8,137 bases of DNA from Desulfobacterales bacterium (lineage in GTDB: Bacteria; Desulfobacterota; Desulfobacteria; Desulfobacterales; BuS5): NCBI GenBank assembly GCA_020056865.1, contig JAGVGX010000215.1, forward strand, positions 1 through 8,137. Direction: 5' to 3'. Shown here piece after piece: positions 1 through 5,512 of the stretch. A model generated the notes under the pieces. The model was not told where the DNA came from. It ran no database searches and saw only the letters and a list, made by a program, of their open reading frames with translations. The position numbers were made by a program, and so were the translations under genes. Every line of letters starts with the position of its first letter. The first letter of the stretch is position 1.

Positions 1-1
1 A

Positions 2-832
2 ACATTCAAAAAAGTAACAGATCAAATAAAGCCATTTTCAGATAGCGACTGGCTGGAATGGGAAAATTTTTGCGAAAACTATTATGGTGTACCGAAACAT
101 ATTATGAGTGAAAATCATTTTTTTCTTTACGTCATACCTAAGGTCATAGTGCTACACGGATATGGTGATCCCTTATTGGATGTCAAGATGCCCGAACGCA
201 TAAGTATTCTAACTGAGCGTGGTATTCCGTCATATTTCAGCTGCAATCCCGCAAATATAAATATAGATAGGACCGCAAAGATATTTGAGAAAGGGTTATC
301 TTATATAAAATTTTCAATCGAGAGTATCGACGATATAACGCACAAAAAGATTAGGGGCAATGCCTCCAACTTTACGGAAAGCTACAACAGGATAGTTGAG
401 CTATTAAAAATCAAAAAGGTCAATAATTATAACACTACCATTGTAATAACAATGCTTAATCTCGGGAGGCGGGAACAAAAACGCGAATTCGATAGATTAA
501 AAGGCTTTTTTAATGACCTTGATGTTTACATATATCTTAAGAGCCAAGATCAGAAATGGTACAACAATAAAAGACTCCAGACCAAATCGCTTCACTGGAT
601 CGAGTTTTGCCAATTTCCTTGGTCATCAATGACAATAAAATCGAACGGTGAAGCGGCAATGTGCGTAGAGGATTTTAATAATGACATCATACTAGGAGAC
701 GCGAAGGAAAAACCTCTGTATGAGATCTGGAACGGCTCTAAATATACTGAATTTAGAAGGACGCATTTAGAGCTTGACCGTAAAATAAAGTGTACAGTAA
801 ATTGCGACATGAAACTTATAGGCAACATGTGA
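2..832 (+). CDS. Radical SAM/SPASM-type protein, 5'-truncated by the window edge
   Basis: The frame is open from base 2 to the TGA at 830-832, so the gene starts before the window; the ATG at 104 is internal and has no ribosome binding site. About 276 residues are visible. The segment reading HGYGDPLLD (from base 155) matches the GGEPLL-like strand of radical SAM cores. The strand reading IKFSIES and a following KIRG turn fit the next core elements. The iron-sulfur motif CxxxCxxC, normally some 45-60 residues before GEPLL, is therefore outside the window. The C-terminus has cysteines encoded at 608, 662, 791 and 803, with FCQFPW, AMC and LYEIWNG signatures typical of SPASM or SPASM-like regions that bind an auxiliary 4Fe-4S cluster. 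Such proteins modify peptides, sugars or cofactors; the substrate here is unknown. It sits 29 bases before a second radical SAM gene, so co-transcription is likely. Confidence 0.82.
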   Translation, partial: TFKKVTDQIKPFSDSDWLEWENFCENYYGVPKHIMSENHFFLYVIPKVIVLHGYGDPLLDVKMPERISILTERGIPSYFSCNPANINIDRTAKIFEKGLSYIKFSIESIDDITHKKIRGNASNFTESYNRIVELLKIKKVNNYNTTIVITMLNLGRREQKREFDRLKGFFNDLDVYIYLKSQDQKWYNNKRLQTKSLHWIEFCQFPWSSMTIKSNGEAAMCVEDFNNDIILGDAKEKPLYEIWNGSKYTEFRRTHLELDRKIKCTVNCDMKLIGNM

Positions 833-851
833 ATTTAAAGGGTGTTTTATA

Positions 852-857
852 AGAGGA
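852..857 (+). promoter_or_regulatory. Shine-Dalgarno site of the cobalamin-type radical SAM gene
   Basis: AGAGGA lies four bases before the ATG at 862 and supports that start. It falls in the 29-base gap after the preceding stop codon. Confidence 0.55.
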
Positions 858-861
858 CTTA

Positions 862-2250
862 ATGAAAATACTTTTAGTAGTTTATGACAATGATTCTTAT
901 GTGCACCATTTCCCTCAAGGGTTGGCATATATTGCCGCAATTCTTAAGAATGAAGGTCATGATGTCTCAATATATAGTCAAGATAAATTTCATTACCCCA
1001 ATGAACACCTTACATCTTTTTTGGATAGTAACAGATTCGACATCATTGGCATCGGTGTAATAGCAGGGTACTATCAGCATAGAAAATTGCTTAAAATATC
1101 TGAAGCAATAAATAGATCAAAAAATAGGCCATTTTATATAATCGGAGGACACGGGCCTTCTCCAGAGCCGGAGTATTTTCTTAAAAAAACCTGCGCAGAT
1201 GTAGCAGTTATCGGAGAAGGTGAAATAACAACAAAAGAGTTGGTAGATACTATTCAGAATCGCAAGTCATTAGCTGCCGTAAAGGGAATAGCTTTCCGTA
1301 AAGGAGATAAAGTCATAGTTAACGAAAAACGTCCTCTAGTAGAAGATGTCGATAAACTTCCTATCCCAGCTTATGATCTATTTCCTATAGATTACTACCG
1401 GCTTTTAAGAATGCCTAACGTACAAAACAATGATTTTGTAATGCCAGTTTTATCTGGCAGAGGATGTAAATTTCAATGCACGTTTTGCTATAGGATGGAT
1501 GAGGGCTTTAGACCTCGGAGTGTTGAGAGTATTATCGAAGAGATTGAGTTTTTAAAACAGAAATTCGGCATTACCTATATTGTATTTTCAGATGAACTCT
1601 TGATGTCCTCGATTGGAAGGACGACAATGTTATGCGAGCATTTTATTAAAAAGAATCTACATATAAGATGGTGGTGCAATGGCCGGCTTAATTATGCACG
1701 ACCCGAAGTTCTGAAACTTATGAAGCGCGCGGGATGCGTATTCATAAATTACGGTATTGAGGCTATGGATGATTTAGTGCTAAAAAAAATGAAAAAGGGG
1801 CTAACAACTGACCTGATTATTAAAGGCACAGAGGCTACATTGAATGCGGGCATAAGCCCAGGGCTTAATATTATATTTGGTAACATAGGTGATAATAAGG
1901 AAACGTTAAATAAAGCAGTAGAATTTTTATTAAGGTATGATGATGGTGCTCAGATGCGCACTATCCGTCCTGTAACACCATATCCCGGCTCTCCTCTTTA
2001 CTACTATGCATTAGAAAAAGAGCTTTTAAAAGATTGTGAAGACTTTTATGAAAACAAACATATTAATTCCGATCTATTAAGCATCAATTTTACAGATATG
2101 AGTGATGAGGAATTCCATAGGTGCTTGTTAGAAGCCAATATAAGATTAATCAAAAATTATTACCAAAATAAATTATCCGAATCAACTAAGCAAATAAATA
2201 AAATTTATTTAGAAAAAGATACTAGCTTTAGGGGTTTTCGTCAGACATAA
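862..2250 (+). CDS. Radical SAM protein with N-terminal B12-binding-type domain
   Basis: This is a complete 462-residue protein. Residues 1 to about 140 form a cobalamin-binding-like Rossmann domain: MKILLV strand, FPQGLAYIAAIL helix, GGHGPSPEPE near 95-104 and VIGEGE near 116-121. As in most radical SAM members with this domain, the DxHxxG cobalamin-ligand motif is absent, so base-off His ligation is not predicted. The radical SAM core begins at GRGCKFQCTFC, with Cys202, Cys206 and Cys209 ready to bind the 4Fe-4S cluster that cleaves S-adenosylmethionine. NYGIEAMDD near 287-295 and an MKKG turn are typical later core motifs. No SPASM cysteine set follows; the C-terminus is helical and charged. 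Relatives include methyltransferases, ring-contracting enzymes and others, so the reaction is open. It is cytoplasmic by appearance, with no signal peptide or membrane segment. Its pairing with the preceding radical SAM gene suggests a shared pathway. Confidence 0.9.
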   Translation: MKILLVVYDNDSYVHHFPQGLAYIAAILKNEGHDVSIYSQDKFHYPNEHLTSFLDSNRFDIIGIGVIAGYYQHRKLLKISEAINRSKNRPFYIIGGHGPSPEPEYFLKKTCADVAVIGEGEITTKELVDTIQNRKSLAAVKGIAFRKGDKVIVNEKRPLVEDVDKLPIPAYDLFPIDYYRLLRMPNVQNNDFVMPVLSGRGCKFQCTFCYRMDEGFRPRSVESIIEEIEFLKQKFGITYIVFSDELLMSSIGRTTMLCEHFIKKNLHIRWWCNGRLNYARPEVLKLMKRAGCVFINYGIEAMDDLVLKKMKKGLTTDLIIKGTEATLNAGISPGLNIIFGNIGDNKETLNKAVEFLLRYDDGAQMRTIRPVTPYPGSPLYYYALEKELLKDCEDFYENKHINSDLLSINFTDMSDEEFHRCLLEANIRLIKNYYQNKLSESTKQINKIYLEKDTSFRGFRQT

Positions 2251-2274
2251 ATATTGTAGCAAATAAACAGGAAG

Positions 2275-2314
2275 AACGGTCTTTGATAGAAAAATGTATA
2301 AAACTGAGACCGTT
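2275..2314 (+). repeat. Inverted repeat in the gap between the radical SAM and sugar genes
   Basis: AACGGTCT (2275-2282) and AGACCGTT (2307-2314) are perfect 8-base inverted arms around a 24-base loop. They occupy the longest non-coding gap of the window (2251-2358). No T run follows, so it is not a standard intrinsic terminator. It could be an RNA hairpin, an operator or chance. Nothing else in this gap is convincing: an 8-codon ATG frame at 2294 ends at once, and I see no good -35/-10 pair. Confidence 0.3.
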
Positions 2315-2358
2315 ACATAATCTGCTAAAAATTGTCATTGTGTACCAGTTGGGTGGAA

Positions 2359-2829
2359 ATGAAATTATCATCAAAGAAGATCGATCTTATCGTATATGAT
2401 TTTGACGGTGTCATGACTGATAATAGAGTGCTTGTTTTCCAGGACGGTTGTGAAGCAGTTTACTGTAGCAGATCAGATGGCCTAGGCATAAAAATGATAA
2501 AGGAACTGGGTATACCTCAGATAATTATTTCAACAGAGTCAAATCCTGTAGTTGAGGCTCGTGCAAAAAAGATTGGTCTTCAAGTCCTGTATAATTGTGA
2601 AGATAAGTTGAAGGCTTTGCAATCGTTCTGTGATCAAAACAACTATCAACTATCCATGGTTCTTTACGTAGGTAACGATGTTAACGATTTAAGCGTAATG
2701 AAGGCTGTTGGGATGCCGGTATGCCCTGCCGATGCTCATCCATTAATTTTGAAGCTTGCTATTTTAGTATTAAAAACATGTGGGGGATATGGTGTTGTTC
2801 GAGAACTTGCAGACATGATGGAAGGATAA
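2359..2829 (+). CDS. KdsC-type HAD phosphatase, probably nonulosonate-9-phosphate phosphatase
   Basis: This 156-residue protein has the usual size of the C0-type HAD family (KdsC and relatives). It should remove a terminal phosphate from a 3-deoxy-2-keto sugar acid, in the cytoplasm and with Mg2+. DFDGVMTD (14-21) is motif I with nucleophile Asp14 and acid/base Asp16. SDGLGIK (39-45) is a family hallmark. IISTES (56-61) is motif II and VGNDVNDLSVM (104-114) is motif IV. KdsC enzymes carry Arg in the TGR of motif II; here Glu60 takes that place, with Arg68 and Lys71 after it. That spacing equals Glu56, Arg64 and Lys67 of Bacteroides KDN-9-phosphate phosphatase as I recall it. I chose the ATG at 2359; an in-frame TTG at 2332 would add nine unconvincing residues, and a stop lies at 2326. 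The ribosome site is weak (GGGTGG, two bases from ATG). The neighbouring synthase supports the nine-carbon assignment. Confidence 0.85.
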   Translation: MKLSSKKIDLIVYDFDGVMTDNRVLVFQDGCEAVYCSRSDGLGIKMIKELGIPQIIISTESNPVVEARAKKIGLQVLYNCEDKLKALQSFCDQNNYQLSMVLYVGNDVNDLSVMKAVGMPVCPADAHPLILKLAILVLKTCGGYGVVRELADMMEG

Positions 2830-2861
2830 TCATGTTTTTAATAACACAATACTAACTAAAA

Positions 2862-2867
2862 AAGGAG
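2862..2867 (+). promoter_or_regulatory. Shine-Dalgarno site of the NeuB-family synthase
   Basis: AAGGAG lies six bases before the ATG at 2874. It is one of the strongest ribosome sites in the window and fixes the start that places the AEIG motif at residue 7. Confidence 0.65.
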
Positions 2868-2873
2868 CCTGGA

Positions 2874-3722
2874 ATGTCCATCTTTATTATTGCTGAAATA
2901 GGCATCAATCACAATGGCGATATTAATATAGCAAAAGAGCTAATTAAAGTAGCTAAAGATGCCGACTGTGATGCTGTAAAATTTCAAAAACGCACAATTG
3001 ATATAGTTTATTCCAAAGAGCTGCTTGATTCTCCGAGAGAAAGTCCCTGGGGCACAACCCAGAGGGATCAGAAAGAGGGATTAGAATTTGGTCTGGAAGA
3101 ATATAAAGAAATAGACTGTTACTGCAAAGAACTGGGAATTGAATGGTTTGCCTCCGCATGGGATATTGAGAGCCAGAAGTTTTTAAGACAGTTTAACTTG
3201 AAGTATAACAAAGTTGCCTCTGCCATGCTTGTTTATAGTGAATTGATCCAGGAAATAGCCTCGGAAGGAAAATACACCTTTGTCTCTACAGGCATGAGCA
3301 CATTAGAACAAATCGATCATGCTGTGGAGATTTTCCGTAAACATAAGTGTCCTTTTGAATTAATGTACTGCAGGTCCACCTATCCCATGAAAGATAAAGA
3401 TGCGAACCTTAACTGTATTAAAACACTAAGGGAACGATTTAAGTGCAATGTTGGGTACAGCGGCCATGAAGTAGGATTGGCCATCTCTTATGCTGCAGCA
3501 GCCCTTGGCATAACTTCCCTCGAGAGACACATAACTCTTGATCGCGCCATGTACGGATCAGATCAGGCTGCTTCCATTGAACCTGCAGGGTTGCGAATGC
3601 TGGTAGGAGCAATACGCAAAATCCCGGAGGCTATGGGAAATGGTGATATTTTCATCCCTGAAAGTGAAATACCTATTATAAATAAATTAAGGGCACATAT
3701 ACCGCAAAAAAATATTAAATAA
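2874..3722 (+). CDS. neuB: NeuB-family sialic/nonulosonic acid synthase lacking the SAF domain
   Basis: This 282-residue TIM-barrel enzyme should condense phosphoenolpyruvate with a six-carbon sugar or sugar phosphate to give a nine-carbon 3-deoxy-2-keto acid. Family motifs run in order: AEIGINHNGD (7-16), VKFQK (35-39), STGMST (138-143), GYSGHE (194-199), ERHITLD (217-223) and GSDQAASIEP (228-237). His198 and His219 are 21 residues apart, the spacing of the two metal-binding histidines known in meningococcal NeuB. The protein ends just after the barrel at KLRAHIPQ; the C-terminal SAF (antifreeze-like) domain that brings NeuB to about 340-350 residues is missing. The next gene starts nine bases after the stop, so no frameshifted SAF remnant can follow. 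SAF-less members are, as I recall, common in environmental genomes. GYSGHE resembles the animal 9-phosphate synthase more than the GLSDHT of classical bacterial NeuB. The symbol denotes the family, not a proven Neu5Ac product. Confidence 0.9.
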   Translation: MSIFIIAEIGINHNGDINIAKELIKVAKDADCDAVKFQKRTIDIVYSKELLDSPRESPWGTTQRDQKEGLEFGLEEYKEIDCYCKELGIEWFASAWDIESQKFLRQFNLKYNKVASAMLVYSELIQEIASEGKYTFVSTGMSTLEQIDHAVEIFRKHKCPFELMYCRSTYPMKDKDANLNCIKTLRERFKCNVGYSGHEVGLAISYAAAALGITSLERHITLDRAMYGSDQAASIEPAGLRMLVGAIRKIPEAMGNGDIFIPESEIPIINKLRAHIPQKNIK

Positions 3723-3731
3723 AAAACTAAC

Positions 3732-4586
3732 ATGCATACTTGCTATCTTTGCCAGGGAAAAGACTTAAAAAAAATAGAAGGACAGGTCCGGGACAATTCT
3801 AACCTTGAAATTATTAAATGTATCTCATGTGGTTTGGTTTTTTTATCCTCTTTTTCACATATAAAGAGTGGATTTTATGAATCATCGGGAATGCACGATG
3901 GAGACGTAGACATTGAGACATTAATGCGAGAAGCTGAATGGGATGATGAACGCCGTTTTAATTATTGCAAGCCTTTGATAGAGAATAAATCTATTCTCGA
4001 TTTTGGCTGTGGAACTGGCGGATTTTTGCTAAAAGCACGTAATATAGCCAAAAAAGTTGAAGGGGTTGAACCTGAAAGACGTTTACAATCACATTTTTTA
4101 AAAAATAACCTTAATGTTTCCCCTGACCTCAATAAAATCTCTGATTCTTTTGATGTTATCACCCTCTTTCATGTCCTGGAGCATATTCCAGACCCACGCA
4201 GCATTTTAACGAGACTGGCAGAGAAGCTGAAAGACAAGGGACAAATAATCGTGGAGACTCCTAATGCCGGTGATGCGTTGCTACAACTGTACAAGAGCGG
4301 GCCATTTTCACATTTTACTTATTGGAGTTGTCATCTTTTTTTATTTTCTGTTTCAACCTTTTCCAGATTAGCAGAATCTATAGGCATTACAGTAAACTAC
4401 ATAAAACAAGTCCAGAGATATCCATTGTCTAATCATTTATATTGGTTAGCCAGAGGTAAACCCGGAGGGCATAAGGAGTGGAGTTTCCTTAACTCACGTG
4501 AACTTCATGACGCCTATGAAAAACAGCTGGCTTCAATAGGTCACTGCGATACGCTTCTGGCAAGTTTTTCAAAGGAACAACTATAA
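3732..4586 (+). CDS. Class I SAM methyltransferase with N-terminal CxxC/CxxC zinc-binding motif
   Basis: This is a 284-residue protein. The N-terminus has Cys4-x2-Cys7 and Cys30-x2-Cys33 (CISCGLVF), a likely zinc ribbon seen in many polysaccharide- and deoxysugar-associated methyltransferases. The SAM-binding fold follows: ILDFGCGTGG (88-97) is motif I, GVEP (111-114) carries the acidic ribose-binding Glu113, and FDVITLFHVLEHIPDP (140-155) is the motif IV/post-IV region. The rest matches the Methyltransf_13/23-like group. It lacks the long C-terminal domain of C-3 sugar methyltransferases such as TylC3 (about 400 residues). The ATG at 3732 comes nine bases after the synthase stop and has no clear Shine-Dalgarno site, so translational coupling is likely; this start is needed to keep Cys4. 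It probably methylates the nonulosonic acid or a glycan sugar, but the acceptor atom cannot be read from sequence. Confidence 0.85.
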   Translation: MHTCYLCQGKDLKKIEGQVRDNSNLEIIKCISCGLVFLSSFSHIKSGFYESSGMHDGDVDIETLMREAEWDDERRFNYCKPLIENKSILDFGCGTGGFLLKARNIAKKVEGVEPERRLQSHFLKNNLNVSPDLNKISDSFDVITLFHVLEHIPDPRSILTRLAEKLKDKGQIIVETPNAGDALLQLYKSGPFSHFTYWSCHLFLFSVSTFSRLAESIGITVNYIKQVQRYPLSNHLYWLARGKPGGHKEWSFLNSRELHDAYEKQLASIGHCDTLLASFSKEQL

Positions 4587-4609
4587 TAGTGTTTTGAAAA
4601 AGAGCAGTT

Positions 4610-5467
4610 ATGAATAAACCATATCAGCTTGGTGTTATGCAGGGGCGTCTCCTTCCAAAATACAAGCGTCGTTATCAAGCTCATCCTGTTGGGTACTGGC
4701 AGGATGAGTTTTCTATTGCTGCGGGTTTTGGACTGCATCTTATAGAATTTATCCTCGACTCTAATGATGTTTACGAAAATCCTGTTATGAATGAATCAGG
4801 CATATATGAAATTCTGACCCTCACAGAAAAAACAGGTGTTGCTGTAAAAACCATCTGTGCAGATTATTTTATGGAAGCACCTCTTCATAGCTTATCCAAT
4901 TTAGTTGTCAAAGAGAGTCAGAAAGTTATGGAAACTCTTATTATCAACAGTTCAAAATTAGGGATACTCGATATAGTAATACCCTGTGTAGATAAAGCCA
5001 CACTGAGCAATGACATAGAAAGGATTCAACGGCTTGTCAATAATATCAGGCCAATATTGGGGTTAGCTGAAAAGTTTGGAGTACACCTTGCACTCGAAAC
5101 CGACCTCGCACCAAGACCTTTTTCAGAATTGATCGAAAGCCTCGACTCTCCACAAATCACTGTAAACTACGACACCGGGAACAGCGCTTCTCTCGGATAC
5201 GACCCCGAAGAGGAACTCATGACTTATGGAAACCGTATCAGTGATATTCATATTAAAGACCGTATTTTGAACGGTGGATCGGTGATTCTTGGAAATGGCA
5301 ATACTGATTTTGAAAGGTTTTTTGCTGCTCTAAAAAAGGTAGGTTATGAAGGGCCATTTATTATGCAGGCATACCGAGATGACGAGGGGATAAAAATATT
5401 CAAAAAACAATTGCAATGGATAATGCCATATCTGGAAAGCTACAAACTCAAGCTCTCCAACCTATAA
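4610..5467 (+). CDS. Sugar phosphate isomerase/epimerase-like TIM barrel
   Basis: This 285-residue protein belongs to the xylose-isomerase-like (AP_endonuc_2) family. It begins with a GVMQGRL strand and has a WQDEF segment near 30-34 and IEFILD near 45-50, where substrate-side residues usually lie. Candidate metal ligands are Glu163 (ALETD), Asp188 (NYDTGN) and His214 (DIHIKD). The fourth acidic position, at the last strand (GPFIMQAYRD), is Gln253. LGNGNTDFERFF (227-238) is the usual helix-capping loop. It probably isomerises or epimerises a keto sugar, possibly to make the synthase substrate or to adjust the product; the substrate is not known. The ATG at 4610 follows a modest AAAGAG site five bases upstream and lies 23 bases after the methyltransferase stop. 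Relatives turn up beside NeuB/NeuA genes in other genomes, as I recall. A terminator-like hairpin lies inside its early codons (4677-4712). Confidence 0.82.
   Translation: MNKPYQLGVMQGRLLPKYKRRYQAHPVGYWQDEFSIAAGFGLHLIEFILDSNDVYENPVMNESGIYEILTLTEKTGVAVKTICADYFMEAPLHSLSNLVVKESQKVMETLIINSSKLGILDIVIPCVDKATLSNDIERIQRLVNNIRPILGLAEKFGVHLALETDLAPRPFSELIESLDSPQITVNYDTGNSASLGYDPEEELMTYGNRISDIHIKDRILNGGSVILGNGNTDFERFFAALKKVGYEGPFIMQAYRDDEGIKIFKKQLQWIMPYLESYKLKLSNL
4677..4712 (+). repeat. Terminator-like hairpin inside the isomerase gene
   Basis: CTCATCCTG (4680-4688) and CAGGATGAG (4700-4708) are perfect inverted arms around an 11-base loop. The stem extends outward by one G-T wobble and two A-T pairs, to 4677 and 4711. 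Four T residues (4709-4712) follow directly. The shape is that of a weak intrinsic terminator or pause site, about 70-100 bases into the coding region. A 9-base arm pair at this spacing is not rare in 8 kb, so chance remains possible. Confidence 0.3.
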
Positions 5468-5501
5468 GCCAAAAATTTCCTCAATTGGCAACTCACCTAT
5501 A

Positions 5502-5507
5502 AGGGGG
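5502..5507 (+). promoter_or_regulatory. Shine-Dalgarno site of the GSA-aminomutase-like aminotransferase
   Basis: AGGGGG ends five bases before the ATG at 5513 and supports that start. Confidence 0.6.
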
Positions 5508-5512
5508 AAACA

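Noticed and set aside
104..832. ATG at 104 as the true start of the first gene
   Set aside because: The same frame is open to the window edge, no ribosome site precedes 104, and starting there would remove the part of the radical SAM core before the GYGDPLLD strand.
2283..2302. TTGATA and TATAAA as a sigma-70 promoter
   Set aside because: TTGATA (2283-2288) and TATAAA (2297-2302) are only eight bases apart, far from the usual 17. Neither has a partner at proper spacing.
2332..2358. TTG at 2332 as the phosphatase start
   Set aside because: It adds nine residues unlike the family's N-terminus, and no ribosome site precedes it. The ATG at 2359 places DFDGVMTD at residue 14, as is usual.
3574..3590. 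CCTGCAGG palindrome in the synthase gene
   Set aside because: It is a single 8-base palindrome inside conserved codons with no repeats nearby, so chance is sufficient.
3700..3731. Frameshifted remnant of a SAF domain after the synthase
   Set aside because: Only nine bases separate the stop from the next gene, whose N-terminal cysteine motif is intact. The missing domain looks native rather than the result of a break.
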